A stretch of DNA of 37,010 bases from Anaplasma marginale str. Florida (GTDB lineage Bacteria; Pseudomonadota; Alphaproteobacteria; Rickettsiales; Anaplasmataceae), in NCBI RefSeq assembly GCF_000215485.1, contig NZ_AFMS01000146.1:1-37010 (forward strand), written 5' to 3'. The position numbers and the translations under genes were made by a program. The notes under the pieces are model-generated. The model did not search any database. It was given only the letters and a program-made list of their open reading frames with translations, and was not told where the DNA came from. Shown one piece after another: positions 8,575 to 16,204 of the stretch (its first letter is position 1; the number at the start of each line of letters is the position of its first letter).

Positions 8575-8841
8575 TTACTTGCCGGACGCACATGCCGATA
8601 TGCGAGACACGAGCGCCTTGTCTATGGAGTCAGGCACCGGTCGCCTACCCACTATATAGGAGTATAGCAACTCATCATCAAGTTCCACTATCTTCTCATA
8701 CTGCACAAGCTCCTCCTCGTCCAGTAGGGCAAGATACCTCTGCGCAAAAGCACCCAAAAGTATGTCAGTCTCCTTGCAGCCCCTGTGCGTACTTCTGTAA
8801 AGCAACCTGCGTTTTCGCCCTTCGAGACCAAAGTCATCCAT
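8575..8841 (-). CDS. sdhE: FAD assembly factor SdhE (DUF339 / succinate dehydrogenase assembly factor 2)
   Basis: Small cytoplasmic protein of 88 aa that promotes covalent attachment of FAD to the flavoprotein subunit of succinate dehydrogenase. It carries the hallmark RGxxE motif in STHRGCKETD, preceded by GRKRRLLYRS. Further conserved features are the helix LLDEEELVQYEKIVELDDELLY and the PVP near the C terminus. ATG at 8841 (MDDFGLEGRKRRLLYR) matches the usual start; a start at 8907 would add 22 residues that do not resemble the family. It fits with FAD synthesis (ribF) and TCA enzymes elsewhere in the window. Probably co-transcribed with the DsbD-like gene 43 bases downstream. Confidence 0.9.
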   Translation of the reverse strand: MDDFGLEGRKRRLLYRSTHRGCKETDILLGAFAQRYLALLDEEELVQYEKIVELDDELLYSYIVGRRPVPDSIDKALVSRISACASGK

Positions 8842-8881
8842 CCCACAAACACCGCGCTCACTGCAGCCACCACGCAGGAAC

Positions 8882-8927
8882 TTTATACCGCACAATACTG
8901 TTGTCAAGGATATAAATATGATATAAC
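8882..8927. promoter_or_regulatory. Overlapping divergent promoter region for sdhE and rseP
   Basis: Rightward, TTGTCA (8901-8906) and TATAAC (8922-8927) lie 33 bases before the rseP ATG, with a short 15-base spacer. Leftward, TTGACA (minus strand of 8902-8907) and TATAAA (8882-8887) lie 41 bases before sdhE, with an even shorter 14-base spacer. The -35 elements overlap on the two strands. The short spacers keep confidence low. Confidence 0.35.
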
Positions 8928-8959
8928 ATGCTCCTGTTTCGAGCTTGTCGAGTATCCTT

Positions 8960-10048
8960 ATGGTTTCCCTAGCGCGGGTGTTTGGCGCTTTTCAGGAGGG
9001 TTCTTTCTACATTGCCTCCTTCCTCCTCGTGCTTTCCGTGGTCGTGTTTGTGCATGAGTATGGGCATTATGCGGTTGCGAAGTTGTGCGGGGTTCGGGTC
9101 AAGACATTCTCTCTTGGGTTTGGACCTGAGCTGTTTGGGATTACTGACGGGTCTGGCACTAGGTGGAAGTTCAGCCTGGTGCCTGTCGGGGGATACGTAA
9201 AGATGCTTGGTGACACGCAGGAGGACAATCTCTCTGAGGGTGAGAAGTCTTTCGCGTTTAACGAAAAGCCCCTGTGGCAGAGGTTTGCCGTCGCTGGTGC
9301 TGGGCCGCTGGCGAATTTGCTGTTTTCCGTCTTGGTATTCTTCGTGTTGTTCTCTACCAGAGGGATTATGAGCCCGATGCCAATAGTGGGCAGCATACTG
9401 CCTGGAAGCACGGCAGAAAAGGTTGGGCTCATGGCGGGCGACAGGATAGTTGAGGTTGACGGACATGAAATTTCGTGGTTTGAGGAGATACGGCACTATA
9501 TCGCCGGAAGCCCCAATCAGGAGTTTACAATGGTATTTCTCCGCGATGGCGTACAACATTCCATCAAGCTCTCTCCGGATGTGTGGTCTGACGATGCCCA
9601 TAGGCTGGGCATAGCGGCTAACATATCCCCGGAAACTACCAGGGCCAGGCGTCTGCCAGTGTTACGGGCCGCAGTTGAGTCTTTTAGGTGCATCTTCAGA
9701 ATAGTGAAAATAACCCTGCTGGCAGTCGTGCAGCTTGTAACGGGCGCTCGTGGCATGGATGAGCTTGGCGGGCCGGTTAGGATTGCAAAACATTCTGGCG
9801 AGTCAATCAGAAACAAAGAGGGATTGTGGTTTGTAGGGTTGATTTCCGCAAACCTGGGGGTTGTCAATCTCCTCCCCATACCTATGCTGGATGGGGGGTA
9901 CATGCTGCAGTATGCCCTGCAGGGGATTTTCCGCAGGAAAACTATAAACCCTAAATATCAGAATGTCATGATGGCTATAGGCTTCGTGCTCCTGGTATCT
10001 ATGATGGTTTTCGTCACCTTCAATGACGTCAAGAGCATTTTGAAGTGA
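8960..10048 (+). CDS. rseP: Site-2 intramembrane zinc protease RseP
   Basis: Membrane-embedded metalloprotease that cleaves membrane segments of anti-sigma factors and leftover signal peptides. The zinc motif HEYGH (residues 32-36) lies in the first membrane segment. A PDZ domain follows (GSILPGSTAEKVGLMAGDRIVEVDG). The third zinc ligand motif NLLPIPMLDGG is near residue 310, before the last membrane segment. Length 362 aa from ATG 8960; a TTG at 8945 would add five residues. It is the first gene of a rightward series rseP-bamA-ompH-fabZ-purH with very tight spacing. No anti-sigma factor target is visible in the window. Confidence 0.95.
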   Translation: MVSLARVFGAFQEGSFYIASFLLVLSVVVFVHEYGHYAVAKLCGVRVKTFSLGFGPELFGITDGSGTRWKFSLVPVGGYVKMLGDTQEDNLSEGEKSFAFNEKPLWQRFAVAGAGPLANLLFSVLVFFVLFSTRGIMSPMPIVGSILPGSTAEKVGLMAGDRIVEVDGHEISWFEEIRHYIAGSPNQEFTMVFLRDGVQHSIKLSPDVWSDDAHRLGIAANISPETTRARRLPVLRAAVESFRCIFRIVKITLLAVVQLVTGARGMDELGGPVRIAKHSGESIRNKEGLWFVGLISANLGVVNLLPIPMLDGGYMLQYALQGIFRRKTINPKYQNVMMAIGFVLLVSMMVFVTFNDVKSILK

Positions 10049-10053
10049 GTTTT

Positions 10054-12393
10054 ATGAGATACGTCCTTGTTTTCGTTCTGTACGTAGTCGCATGTGTGTC
10101 CTTTGTGGGGCCCATTCTTCCCGCCAGCGCGGTTGCTGGTGTAACAAGAGTCAAGGTAATAGGCAACGAGAGGCTGGATTCCGGCACCGTGCAGTTTTAC
10201 GCCAAAGTACCTCTGACTGGGGATGTTACACAACCCGAAATAGACGAGGCGATAAAAAACCTATACGCAACTTCTCTCTTTTCCAGAGTTAGCGTTCGCG
10301 CAGAGGGCAATGAGCTGGTGATCAGAGTGAAGGAGAACCCCGTAGTAAGGAGTATAAAGATCGTAGGCAACAGGATGTTCTCTGATAAGAATCTTGAGAG
10401 TGACGTACTCAAGATGAAAAAGATGAGTATTTTCACAGAGGCAAAGCTGAAGCGCGACCTGTCAACCTTGCACGCACTGTATCAGAGCAGGGGAATGCTG
10501 GGTGCAAAGGTGTCTTACGCAGTTAGGCGGGCTCCGCACAACGCGGTAGACATAGTGCTCAACATTGTAGAGGGAAAGGCCACTCGCATCGGTGAGATCA
10601 GGTTCGTAGGCAACAAGGCGTTTTCGTCCAGCGAGTTAAAAGCAATAGTATACTCAAAAGAGTACAAGCTGAAGGAGGGTTTTGGCCTATTTGGCGGCAG
10701 TACAAAGTTCTTCGCGGAGCGATTAGTTGCGGATCAGTCCATTTTGCGCGAGTTTTACACCAGCAGGGGGTTTCTTGACTTCAGAGTCAAGTCCGTAGTG
10801 TCAGAGGTAAGTCGGGACCTCACGCGCATGACTGTAATATTCTCTGTGGAAGAAGGGAAGAAATATCAGTTTGGCGAAAGCACAGTAACCGTGAGTGACA
10901 TAGCGCACAGCTATGAAGGTATAGAAAAAGACCTGCTTGAACTTGTGCTATCGAAGAAGGGAGAGGTGTTTGACGCGACCATGGTAAACGGGTCAGTCGC
11001 GCGTATGACCGCTCATCTTAATGAGCGCGGCAACTTGTTCGCCTCTGTAAAGAGTGACTATGACGTGCAGGGTGACGTGGTAAATGTGAAGTATAGCATA
11101 TCCCTGGGACATAGCGTCTACATACACAGAATAAACATACTCGGTAACAATAGGACGTTAGACCACGTCATGCGGCGCAAGCTCGGCATACATGAGGGAG
11201 ACGTGTACAGCACGGGCGCTGTCAGGCAGTCGCGCAAAAGGCTGGCAGATATGGATTTCTTCGAGACCGTGGATGTAGAAACTCAAAAAATCTCTGACAG
11301 CTTGGTAGATTTGAATTTTAGAGTGAAAGAGCGTGGCACTGGTTCGTTTGACATAGGTGCTGGCTTTTCCTCAGAAAGCGGTCTTGTTGGCAAGATCAGC
11401 GTGAGAGAGCGCAATGCGTTTGGCACTGGAAAGATGGTCGCATTCGATTTATCTAGATCCATGACCAGTTTGTCAGGAACACTTGATCTAGTAACTCCCA
11501 ATGTGCTTGATAGCGACGTTGCGTTTGGCGTCGGAGTATTTTACTCACAGCAGGGCAGCCCATCTTCTTCCAGTGGCACTCTCGGTGGGTTGTTTTCTTC
11601 CTCCGAAGGCTCATTTAGCAGCACCAACGCGGGGCTTTCCACCCGGCTGTCGTGCAATCTTACTGATAGCGTTGCTGCATCTTTGCAATATTATTACAAG
11701 TATCACAGCATACATAACATAGGGGAGTCAGCCTCCATTTACATAAAAGAACAAGAGGGGCGGCATTTTGATTCCGCCGTGGGTTACTCATTGGTGTACA
11801 GCAGTCTGGACAGCACTTACAAGCCCAGCACTGGGGTGTTTGCTAAGGTGAGCCAGTTGTTTTCGGGAATAGGAGGAAACTTACACTACGTCAAGACAGA
11901 AGCCTCAAGCGCCCATTTCTTCCCGGTGTTTCGCAGAATACATGACGACATAGTGCTAAAGGTTAAGCCATCTTTCGGGTATGTGTTCGCATATTCAGGT
12001 GAAACTGTGAAAATAGGGCAGAGGTTCTTTGCAGGAAACAGCGAAATCCGAGGCTTTGCTGCTTCGGGAATCGGCCCCAGAGATCGCAATACTAAGGAGT
12101 CTTTAGGTGGCAAGTTGTTCTACGGAGTCGTTACCCAGCTTGACTTTCCCATAGGTCTGCCTGAGCATTTAGGTATCAGGGGTTCAGTGTTTGCTGATGT
12201 GGCAAGCCTGTCTCGGTTGGACTCAGAAGTCGGCGGGTATGATACTAGTGACCTGCCGAGGCTGTCCATAGGGTTCGGGTTTTCTTGGAAGTCTCCATTT
12301 GGACCGGTAAGGATAGACTTCGGGTTTCCCATAGTGAAGGAAAAGTTTGACATTAAAGATAGAATAAGGATTTCCACGGATGCGGGTATTTAG
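10054..12393 (+). CDS. bamA: Outer membrane protein assembly factor BamA
   Basis: Central beta-barrel of the BAM complex that inserts outer-membrane proteins. A signal peptide (residues 1 to about 25, FVGPILPASAVA) is followed by five POTRA domains (about 25-345; repeats such as KVIGNERLDSGTV and IVGNRMFSDKNL) and a 16-strand barrel with the conserved motif NSEIRGFAASGIGPRD. Length 779 aa, normal. ATG at 10054 lies five bases after the rseP stop. A GTG at 10045 overlapping that stop is an alternative but would spoil the signal peptide only slightly. The stop overlaps or abuts ompH, so all are likely one transcript. Essential for surface antigens of this lineage. Confidence 0.96.
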   Translation: MRYVLVFVLYVVACVSFVGPILPASAVAGVTRVKVIGNERLDSGTVQFYAKVPLTGDVTQPEIDEAIKNLYATSLFSRVSVRAEGNELVIRVKENPVVRSIKIVGNRMFSDKNLESDVLKMKKMSIFTEAKLKRDLSTLHALYQSRGMLGAKVSYAVRRAPHNAVDIVLNIVEGKATRIGEIRFVGNKAFSSSELKAIVYSKEYKLKEGFGLFGGSTKFFAERLVADQSILREFYTSRGFLDFRVKSVVSEVSRDLTRMTVIFSVEEGKKYQFGESTVTVSDIAHSYEGIEKDLLELVLSKKGEVFDATMVNGSVARMTAHLNERGNLFASVKSDYDVQGDVVNVKYSISLGHSVYIHRINILGNNRTLDHVMRRKLGIHEGDVYSTGAVRQSRKRLADMDFFETVDVETQKISDSLVDLNFRVKERGTGSFDIGAGFSSESGLVGKISVRERNAFGTGKMVAFDLSRSMTSLSGTLDLVTPNVLDSDVAFGVGVFYSQQGSPSSSSGTLGGLFSSSEGSFSSTNAGLSTRLSCNLTDSVAASLQYYYKYHSIHNIGESASIYIKEQEGRHFDSAVGYSLVYSSLDSTYKPSTGVFAKVSQLFSGIGGNLHYVKTEASSAHFFPVFRRIHDDIVLKVKPSFGYVFAYSGETVKIGQRFFAGNSEIRGFAASGIGPRDRNTKESLGGKLFYGVVTQLDFPIGLPEHLGIRGSVFADVASLSRLDSEVGGYDTSDLPRLSIGFGFSWKSPFGPVRIDFGFPIVKEKFDIKDRIRISTDAGI

Positions 12394-12394
12394 A

Positions 12395-12940
12395 ATGCGC
12401 AGATTTCTCACGATATTTTTCTTTGTACTTTTTTGCTCATCGGGTGCAGGCGCGGAAGATGCGTCGGTTAGTAGGCCCGTGCTATTCGTAGACTCGGAAA
12501 AGGTGCTTAGTGAGGCACTGGTCGCGAAGGACATCAGGGCGCAGTTGGATAGAAGGCGGACCGAATTGCGGAGCACGTTTTCCCGCAGAGGCGAGGAGTT
12601 GCGTAAAGGCGAGGACGAGCTCATGAAACAGAAAAGCATATTGAGCTCCGAGGCATTTGAGGCAAAAGTTGCGGAATTTAGAAAGGAGGTTGACTCCTTA
12701 AACAGGGATGCAGCAGCTAAAATGTCTGAGCTCGAGAGTATGTACAGCGGCGCCATGGAACAGGTTTACAACAAAGTGCAACAGATCTCCAAGCACCTGG
12801 CCGGCGAGCTTGGCGCCACAATTGTGCTCTTCATACCCAGAGGTCAGGTTGCCCACGTGGAAGACGCGGCTGATATCTCTGAGCGGGTTCTGGAGACCCT
12901 GAACAAGGACCTGTCGCGAGTCAACATGGGGGGAAGCTAG
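12395..12940 (+). CDS. Periplasmic OmpH/Skp-family chaperone
   Basis: Exported chaperone thought to hold unfolded outer-membrane proteins on their way to BamA. The N terminus MRRFLTIFFFVLFCSSGAGA is a clear signal peptide. The mature protein starts with VLFVDSEKVLSEA, the conserved OmpH strand, followed by a long coiled-coil (about residues 45-125, rich in E, K, R, L) and a closing beta strand TIVLFIPRGQV. Length 181 aa, within family range. ATG at 12395 begins one base after the bamA stop; ATG at 12380, inside bamA, would add five residues. Its place between bamA and fabZ is the classical one for skp. Confidence 0.9.
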   Translation: MRRFLTIFFFVLFCSSGAGAEDASVSRPVLFVDSEKVLSEALVAKDIRAQLDRRRTELRSTFSRRGEELRKGEDELMKQKSILSSEAFEAKVAEFRKEVDSLNRDAAAKMSELESMYSGAMEQVYNKVQQISKHLAGELGATIVLFIPRGQVAHVEDAADISERVLETLNKDLSRVNMGGS

Positions 12941-12945
12941 CCTAG

Positions 12946-13389
12946 ATGACCATGGCGCTTGATCACAAGCAGATTATGCGGATGTTGCCCCACTCGTATC
13001 CGTTCTTGCTAGTGGATAGAGTTTTAGAGTGCATCCCTGGTAAGTCCATAGTCGCGCTAAAGAATGTAACCTTCAACGAGCCGTTTTTTGTGGGGCACTT
13101 TCGCGACAATCCAGTTATGCCTGGTGTGCTGATTATAGAGTCTATGGCACAATCTTCTATGCTGTGTGTCGTAAGCGACCGCGAAGGGGACGAGGCAAGC
13201 GGGAACCGGTCAGTGTATTTTATGTCGATAGATGGAGCAAAATTTCGCAGGGTGGTTGTTCCGGGTGATACCCTAACGATAAAATCGGCAGTAATCCACA
13301 TGCGCGGCACCACCTGCAAATTTCAGTGCCATGCGTACGTCGGGGACGAGCTGGCATCCGAGGCACAAATTTTGGCAATGATGGGTTAA
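12946..13389 (+). CDS. fabZ: 3-hydroxyacyl-[acyl-carrier-protein] dehydratase
   Basis: Dehydrates 3-hydroxyacyl-ACP in type II fatty acid synthesis. It is a hot-dog fold enzyme of 147 aa, normal length. Visible motifs: LPHSYPFLLVDRVLE at the N terminus, the catalytic histidine in FFVGHFRDNPVMPGVL and the catalytic glutamate in IIESMAQ. In most Gram-negatives this gene sits between lpxD and lpxA of the lipid A pathway. Here ompH precedes it directly and purH follows 14 bases later, with no lpx gene, as expected for Anaplasmataceae lacking lipopolysaccharide. Start ATG at 12946 (MTMALDH); ATG 12952 is also possible. Confidence 0.95.
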   Translation: MTMALDHKQIMRMLPHSYPFLLVDRVLECIPGKSIVALKNVTFNEPFFVGHFRDNPVMPGVLIIESMAQSSMLCVVSDREGDEASGNRSVYFMSIDGAKFRRVVVPGDTLTIKSAVIHMRGTTCKFQCHAYVGDELASEAQILAMMG

Positions 13390-13403
13390 GGTACGCAAGA
13401 ATA

Positions 13404-14945
13404 ATGACTGCTTCCTCAACGGGCAGAACAGCCCTGATATCGGTATATGACAAGACAAATATTGAGAAACTCGCCCAGTTTATAGCAGCACGAGGGTTTC
13501 GCATAATAGCAACAAAAAATACATGTGGCCTGCTGCAGCAGGCTGGTATTCCTGCGGTTGAAGTTTCAGAGTACACCGGATACCCAGAAATGATGGACGG
13601 TAGGGTTAAGACTCTGCACCCAAAAATATTCGCCGGCATTTTGCGCAATGGAGACAGCCACGATTCCGAGTTGGACAGGCTAGCCGTAGATGCAATCGAT
13701 CTGGTCATAGTAAATCTATACCCCTTCCAGAGCCTTGCAGCTGCTAAGGCCGCAGATGTTGCAGTGGTGGAGCAGATAGACATAGGCGGGGTGTCGCTTC
13801 TGAGGGCGGGAGCCAAGAATTTTCAGCATGTTACGGTTATACCCGACGTGCACGAATACGAAGGGCTGATGCAGGAAATGTCCAGTAACGGGAACGCAAC
13901 AACACTCGAATATAGAAGGCGCATGGCCGCTAAAACTTTCGCCAACGTATCTTCTTACGATTCATGCATTCATGCGTGGTTAAACGGTACAGAAGCGCCA
14001 GACATGCCGCAAGAAATCACAATACGCGGAAGGAAAATTCAGGATTTGCGCATTGGTGAGAACCCGCATCAGAAAGCCGCCGTGTACGGCATGTATCACG
14101 ATAGTTCACCTATGACATTGCCCATTGAGCAGATGCACGGCAAGGAGCTGAGCTTTAATAATATCGTCGATATCGAGTCCGCTGTTGCTATAGTAGCCGA
14201 GTTTGACGTCCCAGCAGTTTCTGTAATAAAGCACGGGAACCCATGCGGGGTGGCAGTTTCTAGCGCAAATGTGGACGATGCCTATGAAAAGGCAATTACT
14301 TGTGACCCAAAAAGCAGTTTCGGCGGGATAATAGCGTGTAATAGGCCGGTTACAGAGGAAATTGCACACAAGGTCGCAGACATGTTTGTGGAAGCGGTGG
14401 TTGCCCCAGATTTTGCTGAGGATGCACTGAAAGTATTGTACACAAAAAAGAACTTACGTGTGGTAAAGTGCACGCCCTACATGGCGAGTAGGTTGGTTTT
14501 CAAAAGCGCGCTTGGTAGCGGCTTGCTTATGCAGGAACGCAATTGCAGCACAATAGGCATTGACGACCTGCTTAAGGTTACAACTAAAACAGCGCCTCCC
14601 GCGGTTCTGCAGGATTTGCTGTTCGCGTGGCGGGTATGCAAGCATGTGAAGTCCAACGCAATTGTAATAGCACGTGACGGGCGCGCCATAGGAGTAGGCG
14701 CAGGACAAATGAGCAGGGTTGACAGCGTGGAGCTTGCTGTCAAAAAGGCACAAGACTGCACAGGTGCTGTTATGGCGTCTGACGCATTTTTCCCATTTGC
14801 AGATAGTATACATCACGCCGCGACTGCAGGCATATTTGCTATAGTGCAGCCTGGTGGTTCTTTGCGGGACAAAGAAGTAATAGAGGCTGCTGACGATAGT
14901 GGCATTGCGATGTACTTCACGGGCCTCAGGAGTTTTTGCCACTAA
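13404..14945 (+). CDS. purH: Bifunctional AICAR transformylase / IMP cyclohydrolase
   Basis: Catalyses the last two steps of de novo purine synthesis: formylation of AICAR with 10-formyl-THF and ring closure to IMP. The N-terminal MGS-like IMP cyclohydrolase domain (ALISVYDKTNIEKLA, STK-like loop IIATKNTCGLL, GRVKTLHPKIFAGIL) is followed by the transformylase domain with KHGNPCG and the C-terminal DAFFPFADSIHHAATAGI. Length 513 aa, as usual. ATG 13404 is chosen because the cyclohydrolase fold starts right after it; a longer frame would run back through fabZ. It ends eight bases before the convergent pgsA stop. Purine synthesis is retained in Anaplasmataceae, unlike Rickettsia. Confidence 0.96.
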   Translation: MTASSTGRTALISVYDKTNIEKLAQFIAARGFRIIATKNTCGLLQQAGIPAVEVSEYTGYPEMMDGRVKTLHPKIFAGILRNGDSHDSELDRLAVDAIDLVIVNLYPFQSLAAAKAADVAVVEQIDIGGVSLLRAGAKNFQHVTVIPDVHEYEGLMQEMSSNGNATTLEYRRRMAAKTFANVSSYDSCIHAWLNGTEAPDMPQEITIRGRKIQDLRIGENPHQKAAVYGMYHDSSPMTLPIEQMHGKELSFNNIVDIESAVAIVAEFDVPAVSVIKHGNPCGVAVSSANVDDAYEKAITCDPKSSFGGIIACNRPVTEEIAHKVADMFVEAVVAPDFAEDALKVLYTKKNLRVVKCTPYMASRLVFKSALGSGLLMQERNCSTIGIDDLLKVTTKTAPPAVLQDLLFAWRVCKHVKSNAIVIARDGRAIGVGAGQMSRVDSVELAVKKAQDCTGAVMASDAFFPFADSIHHAATAGIFAIVQPGGSLRDKEVIEAADDSGIAMYFTGLRSFCH

Positions 14946-14953
14946 CAGGAAAA

Positions 14954-15496
14954 TCAGATTCCGGTTTTCTCAACCGCAGTGCGGGTGTACAGATACATGG
15001 AATATACCGACAATGCAGCCGCAACCCACAGAAGAAATTCCCCAATGCGCGTCACAACTCCCCCATCACCGACGATTAATACTCCAGTTGCAGTCATTTG
15101 CATTACAGTTTTGAGCTTGCCCATGCCGCTTACTGGCAAACTGGTGCCCGCAGCAATAAAGAATTCACGCATTCCGGATACCAGCACTTCCCTGCAGACA
15201 ATAACGACGACGCACGCGACGCTCAAGCCCGTTATTTGCCCCACATATACCAGCATTATGAAAGCAGAAAGGACTATAAGCTTGTCGGCAACCGGATCAA
15301 AAAGCCTGCCAAACTTAGATTGCGCTCTCCACATGCGAGCCAGGTATCCGTCAAGGAAATCAGTTGCGCAGGCAAGCAGAAATATAGCCAAGGTCACATA
15401 CCGGGCACATCCGCAACCCACATAAAAGCTGGAGACTACGGCAGGTATGGCAAGAACCCTAAAGATGGTCAGCATATTGGGCAAAACTTTCCTCAA
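14954..15496 (-). CDS. pgsA: CDP-diacylglycerol--glycerol-3-phosphate 3-phosphatidyltransferase
   Basis: Integral membrane enzyme of phosphatidylglycerol synthesis. The CDP-alcohol phosphotransferase signature D-x2-DG-x2-AR-x8-G-x3-D-x3-D is complete: DFLDGYLAR, eight residues, then GRLFDPVAD. About five or six hydrophobic segments span the 180 residues, the normal size. N terminus MRKVLPNMLTIFRVLAIP matches the family. It faces purH tail to tail with eight bases between stops, so transcripts must overlap. Upstream lies a 700-base stretch without genes. Confidence 0.94.
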   Translation of the reverse strand: MRKVLPNMLTIFRVLAIPAVVSSFYVGCGCARYVTLAIFLLACATDFLDGYLARMWRAQSKFGRLFDPVADKLIVLSAFIMLVYVGQITGLSVACVVVIVCREVLVSGMREFFIAAGTSLPVSGMGKLKTVMQMTATGVLIVGDGGVVTRIGEFLLWVAAALSVYSMYLYTRTAVEKTGI

Positions 15497-16204
15497 GCCA
15501 CTCCCCTCTCAACTCACAGCGCGCCCGCCTATCGGGACATCAAATACCAAGAGACCTAACAGCCGCGCACCGGACCTGTGGAAAGCGCAACATCCACTAC
15601 ACCTAAAGAAACAGCATAAAAACGCTCACCGCGCTGACACGCCTGTTTAAACCCATAAGCATTCTATAATGGATGCTTTCCGGGTTGACTGCAAGTCTAA
15701 AATACGCCAAATCGCCACGAATTAGCGCAATACCTGGCCGCTCTTGCCTGAAAAATCATCATGCCTAGAAAAGTGACACCCCGCTGCTTGAAAAGCCCAA
15801 ATGGGAATAATGTCTATTCAGCCCTGGTTTCGGTGGCAATACTGCAGCGTGCGATTTGTGCACCCAAGTGTTAGCGCGCTTCCAAGACACCATTTTTGGG
15901 AGTAGTTCTAACACGCTGCTTGGTTTATCTATCACAGATTCTGTCCAATTGCCCCATATGTTGATGCCCTGCAGCCATTATTCACGCAGCCACAACTGGC
16001 CTCCGTAGCCGATGACGCAACGCGTTAGAAACCGTACGTAGTGTTGGCATTATAGCAACCAACGTTGCACTTTTGCCGCATTTTCAATGCATGAAGTAGC
16101 CGTTAAAGCCCTGGCGCGCGGTTATACCGCGCCATGGGACAACCTTTTTATTTGCCCGCGATGGCAATTACATATACTATATCCCCGTCTTAACATGGCT
16201 TTGT
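15497..16204. other. 708-base stretch without a recognisable gene
   Basis: Between divergent pgsA and the oxidase-like gene. Only short, motif-free reading frames occur on either strand. No tRNA T-arm, RNase P, SRP or tmRNA core sequence is visible. It holds a two-to-three-step hairpin at 15864-15923 and a GC-rich inverted repeat near 16112-16132 (GGCGCG...CGCGCC). It may be a decayed gene, a regulatory region or carry an unannotated RNA. Confidence 0.7.
15864..15923 (+). ncRNA. Candidate structured RNA element
   Basis: Nested complementary arms: CCAA/TTGG (15864-15867 with 15920-15923), GTGTTAG/CTAACAC (15868-15874 with 15908-15914) and CTTCCAA/TTGGGAG (15879-15885 with 15896-15902, one G-T pair), around a ten-base loop. 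The strand is arbitrary, since the fold works nearly equally on both. No promoter or family match was recognised, so expression is unproven. Confidence 0.3.

Noticed and set aside
8969-9601. 210-codon minus-strand frame opposite rseP
   Set aside because: Composition (Arg, His, Pro rich) and position are those of an antisense shadow of rseP; no family motif.
15447-15650. Short reading frame at the pgsA start and in the gap beyond it
   Set aside because: Overlaps the pgsA 5' end in antisense and has no recognisable protein features or ribosome site.
15541-16204. tmRNA, RNase P RNA, SRP RNA or a tRNA in the 15.5-16.2 kb gap
   Set aside because: None of the core conserved sequences or a GTTCRA T-arm was found on either strand.
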